NCBI GenBank assembly: GCA_900313295.1
Contig: OMQS01000139.1
Span: 1 to 8,016, forward strand
Direction: 5' to 3'
From: an uncultured Eubacteriales bacterium
GTDB taxonomy: Bacteria; Bacillota; Clostridia; Oscillospirales; Oscillospiraceae
DNA: 8,016 nt
The translations under genes were made by a program, and so were the position numbers. Numbering within the stretch: the first letter of the stretch is position 1; every line of letters begins with the position of its first letter. Below are positions 1 to 6,086 of the stretch, in pieces. A model generated the notes under the pieces. That model was given only the letters and a program-made list of their open reading frames with translations. It was not told where the DNA came from and did no database searches.

Positions 1-1172
1 CTGTCCGACGCTTCGCCACGACAGGCGCGGGCGATGCAATGGGCGATGGTCTGCATATCCGCCGCATCAAAGCCGCGGCTGGTGACGCAGGGGGTGCCGA
101 TGCGCACGCCGCTGGTGACCATGGGCTTTTCCGGATCGTTGGGAATGGCGTTTTTGTTCACGGTGATGTGCAGCTCGTCCAGCCGCTCCTGCAGCGCGCG
201 GCCGGTGACGCCGTGGCTGCGCAGATCCACCAGCATGAGGTGGTTGTCCGTGCCGCCGGAGACCAGCTCGAAGCCCTCGCTGCGCATGGCCTCCGCCAAA
301 GCGGCGGCATTCTCCACAACCCGGCGGGCGTACTCCTTGAATTCCGCCGTCATGGCCTCCCGAAAGCACACGGCCTTGCCGGCGATGACGTGCAGCAGCG
401 GCCCGCCCTGCATGCCGGGGAAAACGGCGCTGTCGATCTTTTTCGCCCATTCCTCACGGCACAGGATCACGCCGCCGCGAGGGCCGCGCAGGGTCTTGTG
501 GGTGGTGGTGGTGACCACGTCGGCATAGGGCACGGGGCTTTCATGCTGCCCGCCGGCCACAAGGCCGGCGATATGCGCCATGTCCACCAGCAGCAGAGCG
601 CCGTGGCGGTGGGCAATATCGGCAAAAGCCTTGAAATCCAAGGCTCTGGGATAGGCGGAGGCACCCGCCACCAGCAGCTTGGGGCGGTTCTTTTTTACGA
701 TGTCCTCCACCTGATCGTAGTCGATGCGGCCGGTTTGGGGGTCTACACCGTAGCTGACGGCGTGGTAGAGCTTGCCGGACTGGTTCACGGAGGAACCGTG
801 GGTGAGGTGGCCGCCGCCGGAGAGATCCATGCCCACCAGCGTATCCCCGGGCTGCAAAAGGGCGGCATAGGCCGCCAGATTGGCCTGCGCCCCGGAGTGC
901 GGCTGCACATTGGCGTGCTCCGCCCCGAAAAGCTGCCGCGCCCTGTCGACGGCCAGACGCTCTATTTCGTCCACATACTCACAGCCGCCATAATACCGCC
1001 GGCCGGGATAGCCCTCGGCGTATTTATTGGTCAGGCAGCTACCTACGGCGGCCATCACCGCCGGAGAGGTGATGTTCTCCGAGGCGATAAGCTCGATATT
1101 TTCTTGCTGGCGGCGGTACTCCCGCTCCAGCCAGGCGCCCACCTGCCCGTCCTCGTGAGCCAGATAGTTCAT
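1..1172 (-). CDS. glyA: Serine hydroxymethyltransferase (3' end outside window)
   Basis: This cytosolic PLP enzyme interconverts serine plus tetrahydrofolate with glycine plus 5,10-methylene-tetrahydrofolate and so feeds one-carbon metabolism. I read 390 codons from ATG at 1172. The family is usually about 410-420 residues, so only a short C-terminal tail is missing beyond position 1. The N-terminus has the family signature IELIASEN (residues 26-33), followed by [15 protein letters not shown] and the SGAQAN segment. The PLP-binding [14 protein letters not shown] segment places the Schiff-base lysine at residue 226 (codon 495-497), matching K229 of E. coli. The C-terminal RIGTP motif is also present. 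The start is supported by AAGGA (1177-1181) at a short 4-nt spacing. It lies 103 nt behind degV with no clear promoter of its own, so co-transcription with degV is likely. No disruption is visible. Confidence 0.96.
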   Translation of the reverse strand, partial: MNYLAHEDGQVGAWLEREYRRQQENIELIASENITSPAVMAAVGSCLTNKYAEGYPGRRYYGGCEYVDEIERLAVDRARQLFGAEHANVQPHSGAQANLAAYAALLQPGDTLVGMDLSGGGHLTHGSSVNQSGKLYHAVSYGVDPQTGRIDYDQVEDIVKKNRPKLLVAGASAYPRALDFKAFADIAHRHGALLLVDMAHIAGLVAGGQHESPVPYADVVTTTTHKTLRGPRGGVILCREEWAKKIDSAVFPGMQGGPLLHVIAGKAVCFREAMTAEFKEYARRVVENAAALAEAMRSEGFELVSGGTDNHLMLVDLRSHGVTGRALQERLDELHITVNKNAIPNDPEKPMVTSGVRIGTPCVTSRGFDAADMQTIAHCIARACRGEASD

Positions 1173-1230
1173 GCTTTCCTTCAAAAAATCTTCCAAGCTG
1201 TTTTCTCCATTTTCCAAATGTTCTGTTGAT

Positions 1231-1257
1231 AAAAAGCCTTGCGGAGCTTGCCTCCGC
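1231..1257 (-). terminator. Weak hairpin plus U-run between degV and glyA
   Basis: On the minus strand GCGGAG (1257-1252), a 5-nt loop and CTCCGC (1246-1241) form a perfect 6-bp stem. AAGGC and then five Ts (1235-1231) follow. The 5-nt gap between stem and T-run makes it a poor intrinsic terminator, so partial attenuation of degV read-through into glyA is more likely than a full stop. Its CTCC arm on the plus strand (1252-1255) could instead pair in a smaller hairpin (1252-1262). Confidence 0.35.
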
Positions 1258-1275
1258 GGGAGTTTTCGGCAGCGT

Positions 1276-2172
1276 TTATTCCATGTGCGGGCGCTCGTCG
1301 CCCAGGAAGAACACGGCTACCGTGCCCTTGCCTGCGTGGGAGCCGATGATGGTGCCGATGTCGCAGAGGAGGATCTTGCCACGGAGATGAGGAAACTTTT
1401 CCTCGATGGCGGCCATCAGCAGCTCGGCGTCCTCCCGACAGTTGGAATGGCACACATAGCAGCGGCTGGCATAGTCGGCGCCGTTCTGCGCGTGCTGCAG
1501 CATGTTCTCCACCGTCACGGCCACGGCCTTTTTCTTGCCGCGCACTTTGTCATAGGCGATGATGCGCCCCTCATCGTTCAGGCGCATGATGGGGCAGATG
1601 TTCAGCACTGTGGCCACCATGGCCGCTGCGCCGGACACACGCCCTGTGCGCCGGAACTGGGTCATGTCGGAGGAGAAAAACTGATGGTGCACCCGGTTAC
1701 GGTTTGCCAGCACCCACTGGGCTACCTCCTCCAGGGACTTGCCCTCATCCCGCAGGTCGGCGGCTTCGTCCACCAGCAGGCCGTAGCCCGAGGAGGAGCA
1801 CAGGGAGTCGATGACCTGAATCTTGCGCTGCGGATACTTCTCCCGCAGCATATCCGCCGCGATGTAGGCGTTATTCACCGAGCCGGACTGACCGGAGGTG
1901 AAGGCGATGTGCAGCAGGTCGCCCTTTTGCAGCTGCTGCTCAAAGAACTCGGCATAAGCGGCCACATTGATCTGAGAGGTCTGGGGCAGCTTTCCCTGCT
2001 GCAAAAAAGCATAGAATTGCGGTAACGCCGTCGGGTCACGACCCATGTCGTCCACATACTCATGGCCGTCCACCACATAAGTGTAAAACAGCACGGGAAT
2101 ATTGCGCTGCACAAGGTGCTCATAGGGAAGATCCACCGTGGAGCAGCAGGAAAGCACAAACTGATCGCTCAT
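1276..2172 (-). CDS. DegV family protein (fatty-acid binding)
   Basis: DegV-family proteins bind a long-chain fatty acid between two domains. In Firmicutes several (FakB) hand fatty acids to the kinase FakA for phospholipid synthesis. Which role this 298-residue protein has cannot be told from sequence. Typical DegV features are seen: TSQIN at 65-69, the lipid-pocket SGQSGSVN at 93-100, the [11 protein letters not shown] segment at 121-131, FRRTGRVSG at 173-181, and the C-terminal [14 protein letters not shown] at 276-289. The length fits the usual 280-300. I chose ATG at 2172 because AAGGAG (2183-2188) lies 10 nt upstream. An in-frame ATG at 2217 would add a basic stretch rich in Arg and Lys but sits only a few bases from the predicted transcript start. 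A strong promoter lies directly upstream, and glyA follows. Confidence 0.93.
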   Translation of the reverse strand: MSDQFVLSCCSTVDLPYEHLVQRNIPVLFYTYVVDGHEYVDDMGRDPTALPQFYAFLQQGKLPQTSQINVAAYAEFFEQQLQKGDLLHIAFTSGQSGSVNNAYIAADMLREKYPQRKIQVIDSLCSSSGYGLLVDEAADLRDEGKSLEEVAQWVLANRNRVHHQFFSSDMTQFRRTGRVSGAAAMVATVLNICPIMRLNDEGRIIAYDKVRGKKKAVAVTVENMLQHAQNGADYASRCYVCHSNCREDAELLMAAIEEKFPHLRGKILLCDIGTIIGSHAGKGTVAVFFLGDERPHME

Positions 2173-2226
2173 TGCAGTCTTTCTCCTTTTCCGTTTCTTG
2201 CGAAGACGATATGGCATATTATGTGT

Positions 2227-2254
2227 ATTATACCATGATTTCACATCTTGTCAA
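2227..2254 (-). promoter_or_regulatory. Strong vegetative promoter for degV (and probably glyA)
   Basis: On the minus strand a consensus -35 TTGACA (2254-2249) and a consensus -10 TATAAT (2232-2227) are separated by 16 bp. Both hexamers match the housekeeping sigma factor exactly, in AT-rich DNA that stands out from the GC-rich surroundings. Transcription should begin near 2220, leaving a leader of about 48 nt before the degV ATG. The upstream gene's terminator hairpin ends one base before the -35 box. Confidence 0.9.
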
Positions 2255-2255
2255 C

Positions 2256-2289
2256 CGAAAGCCGCCGCCTCTCAAGGCGGCGGCTTTCG
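2256..2289 (-). terminator. 15-bp hairpin terminating the aminopeptidase operon
   Basis: CGAAAGCCGCCGCCT (2256-2270) is followed by a 4-nt loop and its exact reverse complement (2275-2289), giving a perfect 15-bp stem with a GC core and A/T-rich outer pairs. It begins 70 nt past the aminopeptidase stop codon. There is no long T-tract after it; on either strand the 3' arm ends in CTTTCG. The near symmetry suggests it could act in both directions. Termination is inferred from stem strength and position. Confidence 0.75.
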
Positions 2290-2299
2290 CACTCATCTG

Positions 2300-2323
2300 T
2301 GCAGCGGCAATGCTGCATTTTTT
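2300..2323 (+). terminator. Small plus-strand intrinsic terminator-like hairpin
   Basis: Read on the plus strand, TGCAGC (2300-2305), a 6-nt loop and GCTGCA (2312-2317) form a perfect 6-bp stem followed at once by six Ts (2318-2323). This is the usual layout of a weak intrinsic terminator, but no plus-strand gene leads into it. It may stop antisense transcripts or be chance. On the minus strand the same bases lie in the 3' untranslated region of the aminopeptidase transcript. Confidence 0.35.
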
Positions 2324-2359
2324 CCGGTTTCAGGCTTAATGCGGTAGCCGGCTATGCGC

Positions 2360-3754
2360 TCACTTTGCCTCAAAAATGGCCTTGCAGCCCTTGTAGGTCA
2401 TGTAGCAGTCCAGCTTGGACACGGTTTCAAAGGGGGCGTGCATGCTCAGCACCGGCACGCCGGCGTCCAAGGTGGCGATGTTGCGGTTGGCCATATACAT
2501 GGCCACGGTGCCGCCGCCGCCGGCATCCACCTTGCCCAGCTCGGAAATGTGCCACAGTACGTCCGCCTCGTCCAGCACGCGGCGCACATAGGCCACCGTT
2601 TCCGCCGAAGCGTCGGAGGCGCCGGACTTGCCGCGGGCGCCGGTGTACTTGCACAGGCCGATGCCGTAGTTCACATAGGCGGCGTTGCGCTTTTCAAAGA
2701 CCTCGGGGAAGTTGGGATCGTAGGCCGCCGTCACGTCGCAGGAGAGGCAGAAGGAGTTTTCATAACAGACCCGCAGGGGAACATTCTGCCCGTCGCAGAG
2801 GTCGTGCATAAAGGTGTCGAAGGCAGCAGACTGCATACCCGTGACGCCCATGGAGCCGATCTCCTCCTTGTCCGCCAGCATGCACACGGCGGTCTTTTCC
2901 GGCGCGGAAAGCTCCAGAATGGCCTGCAGCGCCGCATAGCCGCACACGCGGTCGTCGTGGCCGTAGGCGCCGATGAGGCTGGCATCCAGGCCGATGTCCG
3001 TGGGCTGGGCGGCGGGGACAGCCTCCAGCTCGGCGGAGGTGAAGTCGTCCTCGGTGATGCCGTACTTTTCATAGAGCTTTTCCAGCACATGGAGCTTCAC
3101 GCGGTCTTTCTCGTCCTCCTCGCCGCAGGGGCAGGAACCCAGCAGGATGTTCAGGCTCTCGCCGGGGACGGCCTCGTTCAAGGGCTTTTTGCCCTGCTCG
3201 CCGCCCAGATGAGGCAGGAGATCTGTGATGACGAACTTTGGCTCGTCCCCCTCGCCCAGCTTCACGGGCACCACGGTGCCGTCCTTCAGCGCCACCACGC
3301 CGTGCAGCTCCAGGGGAATGGTCACCCACTGGTACTTGCGGATTCCTCCGTAATAATGGGTCTTGAAAAAGGCCATTTCGCTGTCTTCATACAGGGGGGT
3401 GGGCTTGAGATCCAGACGGGGGGAGTCGATGTGGGCGGCCACGATCTGGGCGCCGCTTGCAAGGCTCTGCTTACCGATGACCGCCAGCATGACGCTCTTG
3501 TCGCGGTTCACCCGATAGACCTTGTCGCCGCCGCTGAGCGCCATGCCCCGCTCGTAGGGGCGGAAGCCCGCCTGCTGCGCCAGCTCCACGGTCTTGCGGG
3601 CGCATTCCCGCTCGGTCTTGCCCTGCTGCAAAAAGGTCTTATACAGGCCGCAGTAGCGCTCCATGGCCGGCAGCTCCTCCGCCTTGATGCGGTCATAGCC
3701 ATTCTTCCGCTGGGAGAGCAGCTTCTCCCGCAGGGCTTTTCTTTCTTCACTCAT
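2360..3754 (-). CDS. M18 family metallo-aminopeptidase
   Basis: The 464-residue protein is a cytosolic zinc aminopeptidase of peptidase family M18 (aspartyl aminopeptidase-like, a TET-forming family). It removes N-terminal residues, classically acidic ones, from peptides. All expected metal and catalytic residues are visible: AAHIDSPR with H108 and D110, GHDDR with the bridging Asp at 267, DKEEIGS with E297 (catalytic base) and E298 (ligand), CDVTAA with D340, and SMHAPFE with H439. The length matches bacterial M18 enzymes. ATG at 3754 is preferred because AGGAGG (3764-3769) lies 9 nt upstream; the in-frame TTG at 3760 would be only 3 nt from it. The start overlaps the end of the sua5-coaE gene by 8 nt, suggesting translational coupling. 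It is the last gene before the strong hairpin. Substrate specificity cannot be read from sequence. Confidence 0.95.
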   Translation of the reverse strand: MSEERKALREKLLSQRKNGYDRIKAEELPAMERYCGLYKTFLQQGKTERECARKTVELAQQAGFRPYERGMALSGGDKVYRVNRDKSVMLAVIGKQSLASGAQIVAAHIDSPRLDLKPTPLYEDSEMAFFKTHYYGGIRKYQWVTIPLELHGVVALKDGTVVPVKLGEGDEPKFVITDLLPHLGGEQGKKPLNEAVPGESLNILLGSCPCGEEDEKDRVKLHVLEKLYEKYGITEDDFTSAELEAVPAAQPTDIGLDASLIGAYGHDDRVCGYAALQAILELSAPEKTAVCMLADKEEIGSMGVTGMQSAAFDTFMHDLCDGQNVPLRVCYENSFCLSCDVTAAYDPNFPEVFEKRNAAYVNYGIGLCKYTGARGKSGASDASAETVAYVRRVLDEADVLWHISELGKVDAGGGGTVAMYMANRNIATLDAGVPVLSMHAPFETVSKLDCYMTYKGCKAIFEAK

Positions 3755-5375
3755 GGTCAAATACCTCCTGTATCAATTCTCTGAAAAAGATCTCTGCCTG
3801 CGCCGAAAATTCCGCCGCCGTGTCATGGCGATTCTCCAAAACGCGGCTGCAGCGCAGGCGATAGTATTCATCCGGCTGCTGGGCGCCGATGCGGAGCTTG
3901 GCGTAGGCCTCCGAAATGCCGTCCCGCTGCATGATGCGCTTCACCCGCTGCTCCGCGGGCGCCAGCACCGCCACTGTTTCCCGACAATGGGCGGCCAGGC
4001 CGCTCTCAAACAGGTTGATGGCGTCCAGCCCCACGATGAGGTGCCCCTCCGCCTCCCGACGGATACTGGGCAGAAGATGGAAATTCACGATGTCATTGAG
4101 CCGTCCCAGCGCGTCCGGGTCGGAAAAAACCACCTGCCCCAGCTTCTGCCGATCCAGCTTTTTATTGCAGAATACGTCTCCGAAGGCGCGGGTAATGTCC
4201 CGCCGCAGAGCGGCATTGGCCGCCAGCTCCCGATGGTACACGGCGTCGCAGTCGATGATATGGCCGCCCAGCCTTTCAAGGGCGCAGAGGGCGCTGGTCT
4301 TGCCGCTGCCGGTGCCGCCGGTGAGGCCGATGACCAGATCCGGCAGCGCGTCGGCGTTTATCACATGGAAACCCGCTGCTTTTTTCAGGCGGTTGCCCAC
4401 CGCAAGGCCGAGACCCGCGTCATCGGGGCACTGGGCATAGATATGGGTGACATCCGTGCTGTCGAACCGCCGCAGCGCGTCAAACACACGGTGCGCCTGC
4501 TGGGCGGTGTCCTCCGCCGAGCCGAGGGATTGCAGGGTGTGCGGCTCAAACTTTTCCCGAAACTCCTCAAAGCAGATGACGCCCTCCTCCGGCTGCACCA
4601 CAGCCTGAATATACGCGGCGCTGCGCTCCGGCTGTCCGGTGACCACCGTCACCGGCGCGTGGGGGGCATAGTGGCGGTACTTCATGCCCGGCGCTCGGGG
4701 GGGCGCATCGGGAGAGGCGTTTCCCGTCACCGCTTTGTCAACGGAGACCTCGCCGATGACCTGCCGCAGCGCCTCCAGCGGCAGTCCACCGGGGCGCAGG
4801 AGCTGGGGCGGCGTGACGGTGAGGTCGATAATGGTGGACTCCACCCCCACCCGACACGCGCCGCCGTCCACGATGCCGTCTATCTTCCCGTCCATGTCCT
4901 CCAGCATGTCCGCCGCGCTGGTGGGGCTGGGACGGCCAGAGGTGTTGCCACTGGGGGCAGCCACCGGCACGCCGGCCTGCCGGATGATCTCCCGCGTCAC
5001 GGGGTGATCCGGACAGCGCACGCCCACGGTGGAAAGGCCGCCGGTGGTGCGCCTGGGCACGATGTCCTTGCCCCGCAGGATCATGGTGAGCGGCCCCGGC
5101 CAGAACTTTTCCGCCAGAAGATAGGCTGTCTCCGGCACCTCCTCGCAGTACCGCTCCAGCCAGCTCTCGTCCGGCACATGGAGGATGAGGGGGTTGTCCT
5201 GGGGGCGGCCTTTGGCCTGAAAGATGTGCAGCACCGCCGTTTCGTCCAGGGCATTCGCGCCCAGACCGTACACCGTTTCCGTGGGGATGCCCAGAAGGCC
5301 GCCGTCGCGGATGATCCGCGCGGCTTCTTTGATTTCATTTTCCCCGTTTTCGGGGTGAAATACCCTTGTTTTCAA
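3747..5375 (-). CDS. Fused Sua5 threonylcarbamoyl-AMP synthase / dephospho-CoA kinase
   Basis: This single 542-residue frame carries two enzymes. Residues 1-205 are the YrdC/Sua5 domain, which makes L-threonylcarbamoyl-AMP from threonine, bicarbonate and ATP for t6A in tRNA. Its motifs are PTETVYGLG (31-39), KGRPQDNPL (55-63), FWPGPLT (91-97), APSGNTSGRPSPT (140-152), ESTIIDL (179-185) and RPGG. The Sua5 linker APGMKYRHYAP (228-238) and C-terminal Sua5 domain run to about 338, ending NRLKKAAG. After about 8 residues a CoaE domain starts, which phosphorylates dephospho-CoA in the last step of CoA synthesis. It shows VIGLTGGTGSGKT with P-loop GGTGSGKT (353-360), DCD (375-377), LDRQKLGQVVFSDP (407-420), LFESGL (455-460) and an Arg-rich lid (480-500). 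Initiation is at TTG (5375) with AAGGA 6 nt upstream; no nearby ATG is in frame. I see no clear internal ribosome binding site at the junction. Confidence 0.93.
   Translation of the reverse strand: MKTRVFHPENGENEIKEAARIIRDGGLLGIPTETVYGLGANALDETAVLHIFQAKGRPQDNPLILHVPDESWLERYCEEVPETAYLLAEKFWPGPLTMILRGKDIVPRRTTGGLSTVGVRCPDHPVTREIIRQAGVPVAAPSGNTSGRPSPTSAADMLEDMDGKIDGIVDGGACRVGVESTIIDLTVTPPQLLRPGGLPLEALRQVIGEVSVDKAVTGNASPDAPPRAPGMKYRHYAPHAPVTVVTGQPERSAAYIQAVVQPEEGVICFEEFREKFEPHTLQSLGSAEDTAQQAHRVFDALRRFDSTDVTHIYAQCPDDAGLGLAVGNRLKKAAGFHVINADALPDLVIGLTGGTGSGKTSALCALERLGGHIIDCDAVYHRELAANAALRRDITRAFGDVFCNKKLDRQKLGQVVFSDPDALGRLNDIVNFHLLPSIRREAEGHLIVGLDAINLFESGLAAHCRETVAVLAPAEQRVKRIMQRDGISEAYAKLRIGAQQPDEYYRLRCSRVLENRHDTAAEFSAQAEIFFRELIQEVFDHE
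3764..3769 (-). promoter_or_regulatory. Ribosome binding site deciding the aminopeptidase start
   Basis: AGGAGG lies 9 nt before ATG 3754 and 3 nt before the in-frame TTG 3760. The spacing picks the ATG. The site is inside the last codons of the upstream sua5-coaE gene, so ribosomes finishing that gene can re-initiate here. Confidence 0.8.
5332..5361 (-). promoter_or_regulatory. Possible mRNA hairpin just after the sua5-coaE start
   Basis: On the minus strand ATTTCA plus CCCCG (5361-5351) pair with CGGGG and TGAAAT (5346-5342 and 5337-5332) around an AAAA loop, with a 4-nt AAAA bulge on the 3' side. The stem begins about 14 nt into the coding sequence, close to the initiating ribosome's edge, and the start codon is a weak TTG. 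It could limit translation. The effect is inference; the pairing is seen directly. Confidence 0.3.
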
Positions 5376-5410
5376 ATTACTTCCTTCTTTATTCTATATC
5401 GCTCTATATG

Positions 5411-6052
5411 TCACAGCCCCAGATCTTCTCCGACCAGCACCACCTTGATGCGGCCGGCGGGGCGGCACAGACGGGTGTGGACAAAGTGGCAGCAGCAGCT
5501 ATCGGGACTCTTGCAGTCGGCGCACAGGCCGTTCACATTGCAGGGCGTCTTGGCCGACGGGAAGCGCTGCACCACGCCGGGGGCGGTGTAATGGCGCACG
5601 CGGCTGTAGGCGGCGTCCATGTCGGGCACCACCTTGTTCATGCCCGCCACCACGATGACCTGCTTAGGGCCGTAGCAGAAGGCCGCCACACGGTTGCCGT
5701 TGCCGTCGATGTTGAAGAGCTGGCCGTCCTCGGTGACGGCGTTGGAGGAGGTAAGGAAGGTGTCTGCCAGCAGCCCCTGCCGCATAAGCTCTACCCGCTC
5801 CTCGTTGGTCTGGGCATCGTCGCGGTCGATGAGCTTTTGGCCGCGGCGACGCAGGGCGTCCTTGATGCCCAGCTCGTCCACCGTGAGGGTGCCGCCCCAG
5901 GAAACCGTATCGTCTGCGGAGATCAATTCCAGGACTTTCTCCACCGCCGCAGCACGGTCAGGGCAATAATAGGCTTCAAAATAGCGTTTGTTCAGAGCCT
6001 CGGCCACCTTGGGGCCGGCCTTATCATACTGCATTTTTCTGGGTGCCAACAT
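5411..6052 (-). CDS. LUD-domain protein (LutC/YkgG-like)
   Basis: This 213-residue protein belongs to the LUD (formerly DUF162) family, which includes LutB and LutC of lactate utilisation and many stand-alone clostridial proteins of unknown function. Recognisable features are SWGGTLTVDELGI (51-63), TSSNAVTEDGQLFNIDGNGNR across 101-121, the VIVVAGMNKVV strand (132-142), a cysteine-rich segment with Cys 171, 177, 180, 186, 187, 188 and 196, and the typical ending IKVVLVGEDLG. The start is ATG 6052, 8 nt after AAGGAGG (6061-6067); upstream in-frame ATGs overlap the prfA end and lack such a site. No lutA or lutB partner is visible. It lies 34 nt behind prfA and 35 nt before sua5-coaE. A lactate role is not supported by context, and the function is unknown. 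Confidence 0.9.
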   Translation of the reverse strand: MLAPRKMQYDKAGPKVAEALNKRYFEAYYCPDRAAAVEKVLELISADDTVSWGGTLTVDELGIKDALRRRGQKLIDRDDAQTNEERVELMRQGLLADTFLTSSNAVTEDGQLFNIDGNGNRVAAFCYGPKQVIVVAGMNKVVPDMDAAYSRVRHYTAPGVVQRFPSAKTPCNVNGLCADCKSPDSCCCHFVHTRLCRPAGRIKVVLVGEDLGL

Positions 6053-6060
6053 AATCGGTT

Positions 6061-6067
6061 CCTCCTT
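6061..6067 (-). promoter_or_regulatory. Ribosome binding site deciding the LUD start
   Basis: A full AAGGAGG sits 8 nt upstream of ATG 6052, in a short AT-rich gap after the prfA stop. It selects this ATG over in-frame ATGs at 6082 and 6094. The 6094 codon overlaps the end of prfA. Confidence 0.8.
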
Positions 6068-6086
6068 ATTAATATACTTCATATAT

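Noticed and set aside
39..1229. A 396-codon plus-strand open frame opposite glyA
   Set aside because: The minus strand encodes an unmistakable serine hydroxymethyltransferase through this interval; the plus frame has no domain.
2341..2356. Short palindrome TAGCCGGCTA after the aminopeptidase stop
   Set aside because: Ten bases with no loop and no matching flanks; likely chance.
2354..3784. A 476-codon plus-strand open frame opposite the aminopeptidase
   Set aside because: It is the antisense shadow of a complete M18 enzyme, with low-complexity His/Gly/Ala composition and no family motif.
5393..5409. Two TCTATAT copies 10 bp apart, giving TATAGAAT-like -10 sequences before sua5-coaE
   Set aside because: No matching -35 element at proper spacing on the minus strand; the 35-nt gap is more simply an AT-rich intergenic spacer.
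3753..5591. A 612-codon open frame on the plus strand opposite sua5-coaE
   Set aside because: It mirrors a gene with clear motifs, has no recognisable domains and no good ribosome binding site, and is rich in Arg, Gly, His and Ala as expected for the antisense of GC-rich coding DNA.
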